Shown piece by piece: positions 22,680-35,090 of a stretch of DNA of 64,000 bases; positions within the stretch are counted from its first letter, which is position 1; every line of letters begins with the position of its first letter. The notes under the pieces were generated by a model that did no database searches, was not told the DNA's origin, and worked only from the letters and a program-made list of their open reading frames with translations. Source of the stretch: Branchiostoma floridae (taxonomy: Eukaryota; Chordata; Leptocardii; Amphioxiformes; Branchiostomatidae); NCBI RefSeq assembly GCF_000003815.2, contig NC_049984.1, positions 4,106,695-4,170,694 on the forward strand. The letters run 5' to 3'. Position numbers and translations under genes: made by a program.

Positions 22680-24490
22680 ATAGCTTATATAAACTGAGTC
22701 AGACAAAACGTTTTGTATCTTTCACCAGTCTTTGAATTCGAAATGTACATATCACTTCAACTGTTGGAAATACAAGCTACATGTTACATATTGTAACTGA
22801 TTAGAAAGGATATACAAAAACATGTATAGATCATATTCTATTGCCCACTCTTTTATCTTTATCATGCTGTCTTTTGTGTACAAGTGTACAAGTATTACAT
22901 CAGCATATCTTGCATTCATTTTTGATGTACACCGTTTTGCACTCTCTAGTATGGATTAATGCCATAGTCAAAAGACATTGACCGATTATTCTCTCACCAT
23001 CTTATATTGGTTATGCTACCTTCATTGGTCAGCTAACAACTTTAAGATTGTTATTATTAGGAATATTGTTCTAAGGAATATATTCAAAAAGAATTCACAA
23101 ACACGTAGCTTTTTTTGCCTGTCGTGTTTTGGCTGTTGTTTTCTCAACAAAAAAGGAACGACACTTGCTCATTCCTGATATATGTCCATGAAGGCAGACT
23201 CGATGTGCTAACGTGATGGTGACAAATGTTGTCGAAGACGAAAACAATGCAGAGCTGATAAAATTATAGATATGCCAAATAGCAGTTACTCAAACAACTG
23301 GATATGGTGTTAGAAACGGTCACGCAGACGTTTCAGATAGCATTCGTTGTCTTTCGTCACTGACGCTGAGAATGTATTGACTATTGGTAATAAAAACTCA
23401 TAGTGGATTCTATCTTAAACTAAAACCCAAAAATAAATCCAGTTGCGTCAGAACTGCTATCTGGCACATCTCATTGCCTGGATGTCTAACCTTCATCGAC
23501 GTAAGATCATAAATAATTCAGTTGGTCATTGATTATGCAAGGTCAGATCATTGATGACTCATGACATGCAGCTGAAAGAATACTTGTATGTCAGCAATTG
23601 TGAACATTACCGTGCAGATCATAATATTGTTTTGTCGCAAGAGAATATTACATTATACTTTCTATTCTACTCGGTTATCTCTTTATTGCTTTATATCATT
23701 AAAGCACATCACATGTTAATGATAGTGACGTAGATATCACATTACATCGCGTCTTAAATACTTGGGTCCAATTTCGGACGTAATTGAATATGTACTAGTA
23801 CATGTTAGCCAATCGTCTTTGTCTTAAAGGTGGCCGTCATTCGTTTGTATGTAACAAATTCATCCTATTCTAAACTTTCTCCTGTCAGAAAATCAACATA
23901 AACGATGTTTTGATGATGACATCCACTGACAACTGCAGCTATGATTGGTGACGTTGTGGCAAACCGCCTTAGATATAGGAATTTTCTTTTACACAACCAG
24001 TTAATCTCACCTGCTGACGTTTCGATATCTGTCAGACATATTCCTCAAAGCTTCTAACTGGAGTTCTGCATCCGCTATATGTTTATTGTTTATTGTTCAT
24101 TGACTCCTTTAGTTGTTGACTATCAACTTCCAGGAGCAATACACATAATACTTGGACACATACAGTTTGTAACATACACAACATATAACATGTAGCCGAT
24201 GTAGGTGGCGCTTTTGTGGTGAGAACAATATCCCAAACGTGGCTGAGTTTGTACCCCCCCCCCCCCCCCCAAGTCCCGGTTCATCACTGGGGTTGACTCC
24301 CTTATCCAGACTGCTTCTTATAGCGCGAGAAGCAGGATTCCAGTTAGAAGCTCTGAGTCATATGTCTGGCAGACAACGACACGTCAGCAGGTGAAATTAA
24401 CTGGTTGTGTAAAAGAAAGTTCCTATGTCCTATGATCTACCAACCTGCTGAAATTATTTTCGGACGCCTTAGATATGTTCAGTATTTTAA
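22680..24490. other. intergenic region between convergent OTUD1-like and BPI gene A
   Basis: No exon is recognised. The stretch holds a copy of the CAACTGGAT/CAGACGTTTCA repeat (23270-23470), a TIR element at 23975-24425 and a C15 run at 24255-24270. It should contain both 3' UTRs. Confidence 0.5.
23975..24425. mobile_element. 450-bp TIR element (TTTTACACAACCAGTTAAT termini)
   Basis: The left arm TTTTCTTTTACACAACCAGT and the right arm ACTGGTTGTGTAAAAGAAAG mirror each other. CACCTGCTGACGTTTCG mirrors CGTCAGCAGGTG, and CTTCTAACTGGAGTTCTGC mirrors the right arm. A partial relative is in PGLS intron 1. It ends about 70 bp from the gene A stop codon. Confidence 0.7.
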
Positions 24491-26940
24491 TCAGCTAGGC
24501 GTGTGGTGGGTTTGTAGCCGGGTAAATTTTTTGTGAGTTGTGTGTGGTGGTGAAGGACTGGAACTCTTCTCAGTGCGCATGCCCGGTGATGTCACGTGAC
24601 CACCGCTTTTTGACATGATGACGATGTCCGTCTCTATGGTTAGATAGTTCTAGGTGGAGAGAAAATGAAACAAATGATTTAGTTTAGAAGAAGTGCACAT
24701 CCATGATAATAGATGGAAAGCCACGTCATGATTATATTTGATGTAAAAAGGCATATTCTGTTTATTCCCTCTAAATCTAAGCAAAGGGACATCACATATG
24801 TCAAATATTGCTATTTTTTCTGGTTACACCAATATTTTGTTGGTGGGAAGAAATGTTGATCGACATCCCCATCACTTACCTTATGCAAAAGCACCTCCGG
24901 GTTGATGTACTTCACTTTGTTTAGTTTGAATGGAACGCCAACTTGCAGGTACCCTATAGAAACAACATGTGTTTAACATCAACTCTCATAATCCCACCAG
25001 GTGCCATAATACCACCACATAAAAAAACACATTGCTATTGAGGTCTTCTCAAGATTGTCTTGAAATATCTTAATACCCCCCTCACATTAGGCGCGATTCT
25101 ATCGGACGACGAGTCTGCGAGCTCTTATTTACGAGGAGGCATGACCCTGACCGGAAGGATGGACCTCTGCAATTTCTTCCTCCGTAGCAGGGTCATGGCT
25201 CCTCGTCAATAAGAGCTCGCAGACTCGTTGTCCGATCGATTCGCGCCTAATGTGAGGGGGGTATAAGAGCATGTACCTCAGGATTACTGATGCTGCATTG
25301 GTACATCTCTTTAAATCACTTAACTTTCATGTATTTTTCCCATGTGGCGATATCCTGGCACCTGTATATCATCCTCCTACGCAGGGACATCCAGATAGCG
25401 CGGTTTCGCTGCTGGATGCCAATACGTAGGGGGATGCTGTAATCAAAGATTCATCAATCAATTTCCTTTAAAAAAGTAGCAAGAAAGATTTCAAGTTGGA
25501 GTCTAAGTATTTTGGAGGAAAGGTCCTGCGAATGGCTTTGACAAAAATTAACAACTGACAAATTTGTTCTTCTTAAGCTGAGTCAAAATATCTCCGACGA
25601 GGCGGATTTGAACCACCGACCTAAGGATACCAGCAGGCTCCACTACAGTCCTCCGCTCTACCAACTGAGCTATCGTCGGAACGATGGTGTCGTTCTTCCC
25701 AAAATAGAATTTCTGAATGCGAACCATGTCATCTTGGGCCCAGGAAAAAGCGTGATCCATATAGGAGGGTTCAACACGTAAAAGAATTGATTTACAACAC
25801 GTAAAACAGTTACGTGGATATGGATTGTAATCTATTCGATTTCAAATTATTTAATCACTTATCACGATTGATGGACGGTCCAATCCTAAATACGAATGTT
25901 TTCAAATTGTGTATGCTTTGAATTTAAGTTGCAAAATTGTGATGTCCAAGAGTGCAAAATTTACCGATTTAATGGATATGTACAGGAACCGAGTATGCCT
26001 GTGTTTACTTTTTTTTTCTTGCACACCTGTTATCTTGTGTTCGCGTTCTACTAGGTTGTCAACAAACTGTATGATACGTACTGTTAAACCATGGTATCAC
26101 GGCTTGTCGACACAGGTACAGTTCTATAAGCTTCTGTGCGTCCGGCTGTGGAGGGGCAATAGAACATGACGTCAGTCGTAATACACCAATCAAACTGCTC
26201 TTAACATTCAAATATCAACTACGACAGGGGGTGCAATTGAAATAGCGTCTGCCTAGAGGCGCAATTCGTCTTCAAGACAACGATTCGACGTTTTTTTGTC
26301 ATTTTCGACTTAAGATTTCAAATCTTACGAGACTTCTTATCTATTCTCACAAATTCCCGTCATATATTAATGACCATAGCTTTCATCATAGATGTAAGAA
26401 TAATATTTCCTCTGTGCAGCTACTCACCATAACGTTTGCTTTGTCTAGGTAGATACACCATTAGCTAAATAATAGCTCAAACCAATGTAAAACCTTACCC
26501 CAATTTCTCCAACCTTAGACGACTTCAGCGGTTTTATTTCGACTCTACGGAAGAAAACAAACATCTAATCAAAGAAAGTAAATATATGCATGCATATGTT
26601 TGCAAAGTAAATACTTCAAGGCGACTTTTCCGGGACTTCTCTTGCAACACGAACCTTAATTTCTATACTACATTTGTAATGATACTATTAAAAGTGAACC
26701 ATACTAAATTTCAAATAGGTCAATACATAAAAGAAGATTTAAAACAGTGAAGGCTGAAGCGTGCATGCCATCGGCAACCAGCATCACATTTGTCGCACAA
26801 CAGTGAACTGACCTGGCCGAGCTTTCCGAAGCGTTGGCGACGAGATTTATCCCTGACATACTGAAACTGACCGGTACCTCCATGGCCTGGGTAAATGCAA
26901 ATTAGAATGCTTTGTTAACAGTATATGTCCAAGCTATCTA

Positions 26941-26979
<39 letters not shown>

Positions 26980-29900
26980 ATGAGTACTTTATGTTTTGGA
27001 CCGCGTCTGTTAGCAGCGACACCTACTTGTAGTGCGTAAAAGAAACAGTCAGAATTGCCTAATAGCAAAGTGACAGGCGGTTACCGAAACCTCGGTCTTG
27101 AATGAAAAACTTTGTTGAGCGCAAAAACATTGTTGTCCACTAATCAGAGTGATTGAATACGTATCCAAGAATTTTTTTCGACTATACTGATTATCTTTAA
27201 AAACGTAACTAATTACAATATTGTCATTTACCCTCTTCCCCACCTTTAGAACAATGATAGATACTCACAACTTTCACACCAAATAAACGATCTAGTTTCC
27301 CCTCGCGGTCAGACGCAAACGTCACAGCCCGTCCAGCCAATGAGAAGACAGCTCCCTTCTCGGTGATTGACACCTTGGGTGGAGCCGACGCGTTAAGGTG
27401 CACCTGCAGGGTAGCATCCGGGTATTTATCCTGAATCTGGAATGGAGATGGCAAAAAAACATTAGAAATTGCAACATTTGCCAGCAAATGCAGAGTGTTT
27501 ACCTTTACATGCTCTAACGTAACAAACGACTGCTCTGTTTATTCTTCAGTTCAGTTCAGTTCAGTTCATCCTCATATGAGGTGCCATTAACAATGTCCGG
27601 CCATGCATCTCTATCTAGCATGGCGACTAGCAAGTTGTAGTCCTTTAGACCAACCTCCTCCAAAACTTTCTTAAGTGTCAGGTTCGGTCGTCCCCTTTAT
27701 CTCTTCGCGTCAGGTTCCCAGAGGAGAACTTTGGCAGCCATCTCCTCATGGCGTGCTACATGACCAGCTAGACTACTATTTAGGATAGTTCTAGTGATCG
27801 GGGGAAGTCCATTGTACAGTTGTTGTATTTTTTAAATTCTTACTCAGGCACATTCATTAATATGGCGACCATCCCCTCCAGCTCTGTCCTGCCACTCGCT
27901 ACATCATGTAATCGAATACCACAGGCCACAGGGTATCCGATATACTTCTAGTGACCACTATGATGACAGCTGTCTGGTCCAGATTATTGACCTTATTTGT
28001 TTGGAGAGGAAGAAGAAACTGAGCTAAAAAAACTTTTTAATTCCATGAAGGTAAATACGAAAATGGCGAGGAATGAGATTTGAACTCAAGAAAATCAGGC
28101 GACTTAAACTTTTGTACTGAGTATTTTAGACAATGTTCATCAAAGTGTACGTCGCAATTCATGAAAACGAAGATGTGTAACGTTATCCTAACTAAGAATT
28201 GTGGGCTGATAAGTCTAAAAAAAGGCTGTGTGTAAAAGGCTTTACCTTCGGCAGGACTGTACCGATGACTTTGTCGGATGGTTTGAGCTGAATCGGACTG
28301 TTGACAGGAACCTAGTGAGGAACAGCGTAACGTTAATTATTCAGTAAAATTGCGGGGGGAAAAACTTTACGTAACCAACACCAAGTTTGTAACGTAACCA
28401 ACACCACGTCTGGAAACTACAGCAGACGGGTCCATTCCGTGAACAAGGCTGACCGAGTCGGCTGAAAATTTAGGGTAAGTCCCAATCAAACTTGGTGTTG
28501 GTTATATAAAGTTTAGTTTTTCCACAGTATCATTTACCAACACAAATGAACTTTCATGCTGATATTAAGTAAAATGCTTATTTTCGTGATATTCCTTCGA
28601 TAAGGATCACAACAGAAAGTAACACGTTCAATTTGGTTCATAGTATTAACTTTCGAAGTGCATGGGTTCCAAACTTGTCTTGGGATGTGACAAAATGCCT
28701 TTTAGTACTATTCTCCTAGCAGAGGTTAAGCACCGGCCGGTTTTGACGTCTGTTTGGCCCTTTTTTGTCGGGCTGTCCATTTTGCCAGGTATTCTTTTCG
28801 TCCTTCACACAAGCATGAGATCATAGAAAGCTTGAAAAGGCGACTAATAAGACGTAAAAATCGAGCCGAAGCCTAACCCTGCTTCGAGAATATGTCAGTG
28901 CTAGAATTAATGAAAAAACACCGAGCTGCGTTTTTAACCAAACCGAAACATTGCCTTACATCTGAAGCCTTGATTATTGCGGACAGCATCCCTGACTGGT
29001 AGAAAACCTGTCCGATGCTTTTAAAGAAATGTTCTGTGACGTCATAGTACACCATGCGAGGCGCGCCGGTGTAGTTAGTGTTGGGGAGGTCACGTGGTTG
29101 GAGAGCTGCGTCAGGATTGGTCCCGTTCTGCCGAGCAGTACCCTTGGAACGACGGTGGAGGAAGAAGACATAACTGCATACGTCGATGAATGTTAGACAT
29201 CCTAGTAATAAGATACTGGATATGATTTTGGAAATGGTCAGACGTTTCAGTTAGTATCCACTATATTTCGTCAGTGTCATTGACGAGAGACGAAAGATAC
29301 TGGATAGTAATCTGTACATTACTGTATACATTGAAACATCTTATGACTATCAAAAACACTGGTAACTTGCGGTAAGGTAGCAAAGCTTAAATGACAACAG
29401 CAGAAAATGGTCATAAGCACGATTTTGTGTCCTATTGACGTTTTTGTCTCAAGTGTGACAGTCTGTGATCTGACTCCGTTTCATTTTTTTTATCCATGGC
29501 TTAAGAATATCCCTTTTTCGTAATTGTGATGGCTTTCTGTGTTTTATCTTTTAGTTTTGGATGCTCTACAGCTTTGCCGATATTGCAGTAAACTCGAACT
29601 CTGTTCTCCCCAAACCCAGTTAAATTTGTTCCTTTCTTCTACATATTATTAAAAGCCTTGATGTAAACCCACTCTTACCTTCACTAGAGTCTGGAGATAA
29701 CCAATACCGAACACTACGTCATTCACAAGCCTCATATCCAGAAAAATATCTCCAACCATCGGGACAATAACTGAAACAAATGAATCGGAGGCGCATCTTA
29801 GGCATCATTAGCAAAGACCAAATTAATTGTGTTCTTTCTATTATCTAATTAGATTAGACCCAGATACAAATACAATCCATGGAAGTAGACTATTGGGTTT

Positions 29901-32900
29901 TGAAATACTAGAACGTGTATCACGTGTACACAAAGCTAACGTCAGTTTATGGGGATTTGTTCGATACCAAGACCACCCTGTAAGCAGACTACTCTCTTTA
30001 TCGGTATCAAGTCATATCATGTAGAGTTATGTTATCTACAAAGGAAAACCAACAACTTTAGTCCTGTCCTTGGTGCTGAAATGTTGTTAAAGGATAATTA
30101 AAGGATAATTTCAAATGACAAGTATCTTACTTGCAGATAATAATAGTCTTCAAGCAGACCCTACAGTGCCTTAGAGATAGTATCAAATCTGACAAAAGGA
30201 ATATAGCCGGTGTCCATTTGACTCCCTTTGGCCGACTATATTCCTTTGCCAGCTTTGATACTATCTCTAAGGCACCGTTGGGTCTGCTGGGAAACTAGAT
30301 AATAAGCGGTATCACAGTCAGTGTAAACGAGCATATACTCCCCGGCTAGACCAACGGAATGTGTTTCAAACCAAGGGATATCGAATTTCGGAATGTAAAT
30401 AGGCCACAATGCATCGTAACAACACATGCGCACTCGGAACTGTGAAAGGGCTTATACTCGCACTAAAACGTACCTGGGGTGCTCGCCATTCCACCGTCCA
30501 TTTTCTGATGCACAGACTTGTTCACGGCGTCACACAACTGTGAAGGGCACAGAAACACAGGCGTTAGTTCTGTCTTTGCCCCCTCCGAAATGTCTTCATT
30601 TAATTTTATTGACACGACAAAAGTACAGCGACTTTCGTAAGGTCTACATGTATAGAAAAAAATACTTACAGTACAACTAAACATACATATATGGATATCT
30701 ATAGGTATGAACACATGAACAAATAGGGTCTAGCATGTCATTTACACTATTGATTCTACGGTGTAAACATTCGTGGATATATTTGCCTACTTGTACACAG
30801 TGAGGATTATCGCCTCCCAGAATGTAGTTGAGTTTATCTATCGAACAGAGTGTAGCACATTCTTTGGAGCAAGCGAAAAGTAATGTGAACACCTCTGTGC
30901 GTTTTTACAGTAATAAATACCCAAGAAGACCACTCAGGGGACCGATTTAGAATCTGGTCTATGCTGAGAGGTAGTCATCATAGTTATAGGATTCTCAATG
31001 TTTGTGTCAATGTGAAAATTTATCTAAAGGACCATGAAAGATTTGGCCAGTTGGTTCTTATGTATATGTACATGTAAAGGCAGTCGCATGACACACCTGT
31101 TAAGAGACTGATTCACTATGTCTTATCTATGTTATACAATGTCTGTTATTGTAACCGTGTTGGTAGGTCCTGTACTCTAGCAAACCATGCCCCCCCCCCC
31201 CCCATAGCCTGACGCAGTAAACAAAAAATCGCTCTTTTACCATCTCGTCCAGTTCCGTCTTCAGTTGCTGCACGATGATCGGTGAGAATAAGTTATACAG
31301 CCAGCTGAAATTCAACGGTAATTCTTGTTAGTAGGAGGTCTCCAAAGCATACTAGTAACATCTATAAAATTGAGTCAGTTTGGCCAAAATGGAATATTAC
31401 TTTGTTTATGTTGTTGTTATTGGACTGACCTCGCCCCTCCGTGGAAGATGAGGTCCATGTTGCCGATGTCAGCGTCACAGGACGACAGGGACGCGGTGGG
31501 CCGGCCGCTTTTATGTCTCACTGGACAGAATCAGACAGGATTATGTTGGGTGTGCATCAAATTAGCATACTGTCATGTAACAGTATCTTCGGATGTGGGT
31601 TCTCGATGATATCAGGCAATTTCGTCATTTTTCATCCAGGCATATCTACTGGTAGTAAATGTCTGTATCTGTATCTATATAGCCGATATAACCGCCCTTC
31701 GGCGTAACACACCAGCTTTGCAGGCACGCGTTGTGGCAGCAGTAGCTGGTTCTATTGCACTGAACGACCTAATTACTTCTGCACATCTAGCTGTAAGCAT
31801 TACGTTCTGTTTTCTTAATGTTGGTCGGCAGGCACAGGATAGCAAGCCCAATAAAAACTACTAAAACACGTACAAAAACCGTCGCCGAACCTCTGCTTGG
31901 AGAGTATGTCAACATGAAGTTCGATATAGTTCTTACAAATCTTTGTTGCTACCGCCAGATGTTCGTAATATTTTGATAATCATCATCAAATCTTTTCAAA
32001 AATGTGACTTACTGATGTTGATGACGACATCGATGTAAGCTGCTTCCACGGTGACGTCAAACGACCCACTGTCAGTCATAGGGAAACTGAAAAGCGAGTG
32101 ATTTCACATTAAATGTTGAAATGTAGACTTTTTCAAGCTTCAACCATGATCAAAATCAACATTGCAGCCAAGCACGTTCCGAGCCGAAGATAGGTACTCA
32201 TGTTTTAGGTACTCTGCATCTGTGTCTAGGGTGGAAATGTTGATCAAGTGCATTTTCCAAGGGCACAACATTGGGTGAACAACTTAAACAACAAGACCAG
32301 CTTGGCACAAACAAATGAAATCAAGTAGTAGTAATTGGACGAATATAGGGAATAGTTTGATAGGGAAGTTGACCGGCCGGAGACGCGTCCGTGGGTCGCC
32401 TACTGACTCCTATGGCCGGACGACTCCCATAACATACTACTCCCTTTATTTGTCCAATTACTACTATTTGGCGAGTGGCCAGCGGAGCCCGGTAGACGCT
32501 AACTTTGTACTCACAGGCTCTTGAGCTGGTACCCCCAGTCCCCCTTCACTCCCGCAGAGTCCACGGAGATGCTCATCCTCACCCCTACCTCCGGAACCAC
32601 GCCCAGTCGGGAGTGCCCCATGTCAAAATCTGTGAGCTCCATGCTGTATGGGAGGAGGGGAGGAGGTCAAAAGTGAGTTTACGCTTGGATGAATGCCAAT
32701 GAAATCTTACCTTTCTTAATAAACTTTGTTTTTATTTTAGTTCAGATGTATAAAGTCAATTTATTGATTGATTGATTGATTAATTGATATTGGGTGGGTT
32801 TATGGATGGATGGATGGATGGATGGATGGATGGATGGATCGATGGATGGATGGATGGATGGATGGATCAAAGAAAAAAAACTCACTTTTTGGTGTAGTAC

Positions 32901-33571
32901 TCCACTGTTCCGATAGGTGACGCTATTTGTCCACTTGATGCAGGGATGCGGATGTTGTCCACGTTCCTTTGAATCATCCTGCTAAATACCTTTGCGCCTG
33001 TCATGAACATAATATCAACAGGTATTTAAAATTATCATATTTTTTAGGTAAAAAAATGTTTGAGCTTAAAAGGTCTGTTGATGAATAAGAAGGTTCTTTA
33101 TTTGCAACAAAAGTATCCACAATTTCAAAAACAGTCGACCGTCTGTCACCTTCTTCATGGCTGATTGGCCATGCATGGTTCTATTTCGTACTGCAGAAGA
33201 GGCGGCGCTGCTGACAATGCGCACCCGATCGCAAAGTATTGTTCATCGACTGCTGTTGTTGGACATACCTTGTTGTGAATAAAGAACCTTGTTATTACGC
33301 AGTGATATTCCAATCTAGAGAAATCATTCAAGGAGGGCCAGTTGACTGTCAAGGATATGCAAGACTAAGAACTACCGTTGTAAGTTTGAGATATTTTTAA
33401 CCAAGAAGCCCAAACTTTAAGGCAAATCAAAAGTAAGACGATCGACTTACCATAGTCAAGACCGGATTGCGTAAAGGTGCTCCTAACGCCTGGCGTCTTT
33501 AAATTTCCCGCCATGACGGCAACACAGCTGACCAATAGGAGGCCGAGCTGTAAGGCTCTGTCCCAGGACAT
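24491..33571 (-). CDS. BPI-like: BPI/LBP-family lipid-transfer protein, gene A, 16 coding exons
   Basis: This is a secreted two-barrel lipid-binding protein of the BPI/LBP/CETP family, expected to bind bacterial lipopolysaccharide or other lipids in innate defence. Coding exons in order are 33451-33571, 32886-32997, 32515-32643, 32013-32086, 31430-31520, 31241-31304, 30474-30537, 29679-29770, 28960-29142, 28246-28311, 27269-27436, 26813-26886, 26499-26544, 26082-26145, 24880-24953 and 24491-24649. All phases join, giving about 526 aa. A signal peptide (residues 1-22, [11 protein letters not shown]) is followed by [16 protein letters not shown]. The conserved disulfide pair is Cys160 (LSSCDADIG) and Cys199 (LCDAVNKSV). 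The N-barrel ends with GGASWLYNLF. The hinge and C-barrel follow ([28 protein letters not shown]). Exon 14 ([11 protein letters not shown]) and the strand [11 protein letters not shown] close the family fold. About 40 residues then extend beyond the usual C-terminus. tRNA-Tyr lies in intron 14. Confidence 0.87.
25073..25263. mobile_element. young palindromic MITE nested inside an older one
   Basis: TACCCCCCTCACATTAGGCG mirrors CGCCTAATGTGAGGGGGGTA. The arms continue through GACGACGAGTCTGCGAGCTC against GAGCTCGCAGACTCGTTGTC. The flanking DNA (24990-25072 and 25264-25340) belongs to the CACCAGGTGCC MITE family, so this element inserted into that one, within gene A intron 15-14. Confidence 0.75.
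25593..25679 (-). tRNA. tRNA-Tyr: tRNA-Tyr (GTA) with 14-nt intron
   Basis: The gene is 87 nt, with a mature form of 73 nt. The acceptor stem CCGACGA pairs with TCGTCGG, and the discriminator is A. The D arm is GCTCAGTTGGTAGAGC. The anticodon stem GAGGA pairs with TCCTT around loop CTGTAGA, anticodon GTA. The T arm is GGTGGTTCAAATCCGCC. A 14-nt intron (25629-25642) interrupts the loop after position 37, as in other metazoan tRNA-Tyr genes. No CCA is encoded. It lies within an intron of BPI gene A, on the same strand. Confidence 0.93.
26943..26975. repeat. (TA)n microsatellite
   Basis: This is about 16 TA dinucleotides followed by TGTGTGTATG, in an intron of BPI gene A. Confidence 0.9.
27545..27835 (-). 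mobile_element. LINE-type retrotransposon 3' end (RT C-terminal remnant)
   Basis: Read on the minus strand the segment encodes [20 protein letters not shown], a stop, then [17 protein letters not shown] and AMLDRDAW. This is the R-G-R-P type C-terminal region common in non-LTR reverse transcriptases. The ORF ends near a (TGAAC)n tail, visible on the plus strand as CAGTTCAGTTCAGTTCAG. An in-frame stop shows it is decayed. It sits in BPI gene A between exons 11 and 10. Confidence 0.65.
29195..29290. repeat. copy of the CAACTGGAT / CAGACGTTTCAGAT repeat family
   Basis: It contains GGAAATGGTCAGACGTTTCA and TTTCGTCAGTGTCATTGACG, in an intron of gene A. Confidence 0.5.
30146..30300. mobile_element. 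palindromic MITE in gene A intron 7
   Basis: CAAGCAGACCCTACAGTGCC mirrors GGCACCGTTGGGTCTGCTGG, and TTAGAGATAGTATCAAA mirrors TTTGATACTATCTCTAA. The loop carries GGCCGACTATATTCC against GGAATATAGCCGG. Confidence 0.7.
30595..30895 (-). repeat. LINE-like remnant in gene A intron 6
   Basis: The stretch begins with the TTTATTGACACGACAAAAG phrase shared with 9905-9990. On the minus strand it contains open pieces such as [12 protein letters not shown] and [13 protein letters not shown], which look like the decayed end of a retroelement ORF. This assignment is tentative. Confidence 0.35.
31190..31203. repeat. poly-C run
   Basis: Fourteen consecutive C lie within an intron of BPI gene A, between exons 6 and 7. 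The length may be unreliable in the assembly. Confidence 0.8.
31650..31765 (-). repeat. GATACA-tailed SINE-like repeat
   Basis: TGTATCTGTATCTATATAGC leads into ACCGCCCTTCGGCGTAACAC, and the head reads AGTAGCTGGTTCTATTGCAC. This is the reverse complement of the unit at 7005-7165. It is in gene A between exons 5 and 4. Confidence 0.55.
32760..32875. repeat. (GATT)n and (GGAT)n microsatellites
   Basis: A short GATT run at 32762-32784 is followed by a longer TGGA/GGAT run at 32800-32870. Both lie between exons 3 and 2 of BPI gene A, ending only 10-15 bp from the exon 2 donor. Confidence 0.9.
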
Positions 33572-34699
33572 CGTGGGGGCTGGGGACGAGAGTTTTAAAG
33601 CCTATGATGAGTAAATTAATAATTGCACTGATCGCGAAATCAGCTGATCAAATTTGTTGAACAACAGCTCTAAAGTGCAGACGTGAACTGATTTATACAA
33701 CATCTGGCAGCACAAGCTGCATGTACATGTTTATGTGGTCCTTGGCCACAAATCCACCACGTTAAAGTATTCTGCCTAAACCTCGAAATCCTGACCCAGA
33801 ATTTTTTTAACGTACTCATTCCCATACTTTTGTCCTATAATAATGCCTAATCATTTAGCAGGTTTGCAAGTGCCAAGACATTGTCCATGGACCGATCTTC
33901 GAATTCGGTGGAAAATTGGACACTGTTTCGGACCATGGATACTGTATTACCAATGGTAGATCTGCTTGGAGATTAACCATAACCCTAAGGACTGTTCCAA
34001 AGTTCAAAGTGCACGTGTGAGCGCCGTAACTACATGCTTACTGCGCATGTCAGTGACCTGCCCTGTCCTCTTCCCTGACCCATTAAATACAGTTAGCATT
34101 TTTAAGAAGCCAACTGCATAGGGCTTATGTTTCGATGTCTATCGGCTATACCTGGGCATTGTAATTCTAACTATATATCTTGATCACAGTTTACAATTAT
34201 GGGTTACACAAAAAATAGCTTGAAGAAGAAAATTACAGAAAAAATGATGTTAAAAAGGCCAGTAAGCGCCAGTATGTGAGTGAGACTGGCGGTTTATATG
34301 CTCATCCAAATACAGCGACATTGAAAGAAAGTGATTCTGACGGCTTATAGGTTTGTCTTGTATGAAAGTCCAGACTTACCGATATTGGTGACTATCCGAA
34401 GCACGTTCTCAGGGACACATGTACACCTCTCTGCTTCTGTACTCCTGTTCCTGTGGTGGGTTTGTTACTTTGTACCGGTGTTTTGGGCAGGAGAGGGACA
34501 AAGGGCGATGCTGTTTGTTTACTTTGTCGTGTTGAGAAACAACACGATAAGCGTACCTGTCAAAATACCCCTATATGCGTTTGCGACAGTTGATGTGGCG
34601 ATTACGACATACCCATTTAAATCGCGGCAGTTAATATATAGTTTATTTGCAAAGTCATGCCCGAGGGCTAATTGCACATACAATCTCAAGAAGTAAGAT

Positions 34700-35090
34700 A
34701 TCGTTGAAGAGGTTCATCAGTCACGTTTGCAAACAGTTACAACAATTTTCATCAACTCAGTGACAGTTTTTGAAAAGGTACAGTACATACCTCCCAAATT
34801 TTCGATGTCTACCACTACATCATCTTCATGGAAATGACCTAATCTCNNNNNNNNNNNNNNNNNNNNNNNNNNNNNNNNNNNNNNNNNNNNNNNNNNNNNN
34901 NNNNNNNNNNNNNNNNNNNNNNNNNNNNNNNNNNNNNNNNNNNNNNGAAATCTTGTTCTCTCGCGAGAAGTGAGATTAGGTCATTCCCCTGAAGATGATG
35001 TACTGGTAGACATCGAAAATTTGGGAGGTATGTACTATACCTTTTCAAAAACTGTCACTGATTGATGAAAATTGTTGTAACCCAAGAAGT
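34700..35090. mobile_element. palindromic element with assembly gap in its centre
   Basis: The left arm (34725-34846) and right arm (34965-35085) are inverted copies, for example CCCAAATTTTCGATGTCTAC against GTAGACATCGAAAATTTGGG, and AATGACCTAATCTC against GAGATTAGGTCATT. The sequence next to the gap (TCTCGCGAGA) is itself palindromic. The element is probably a long MITE whose hairpin stopped assembly. Confidence 0.75.
34847..34946. other. assembly gap, 100 N
   Basis: Exactly 100 undetermined bases are present, the usual placeholder for a gap of unknown size. The true length is unknown, which matters for interpreting BPI exon set B. Confidence 0.99.

Noticed and set aside
25860-25930. Candidate for the missing BPI gene A exon 14 (reading GPSIN before a GTGATAAG donor)
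   Set aside because: No phase-compatible acceptor and a stop upstream. The exon at 26082-26145 ([11 protein letters not shown]) fits the phase and the family much better.
34376-34460. Possible minus-strand exon ending ATCG|GTAAGTC with a CTCVPENVLRI reading
   Set aside because: A good donor but no convincing acceptor and no match to any BPI exon; probably chance.
34331-34696. 121-codon plus-strand open frame with hydrophobic segments
   Set aside because: No family match, it overlaps a dispersed repeat phrase near 34660, and hydrophobicity follows from T-rich DNA.
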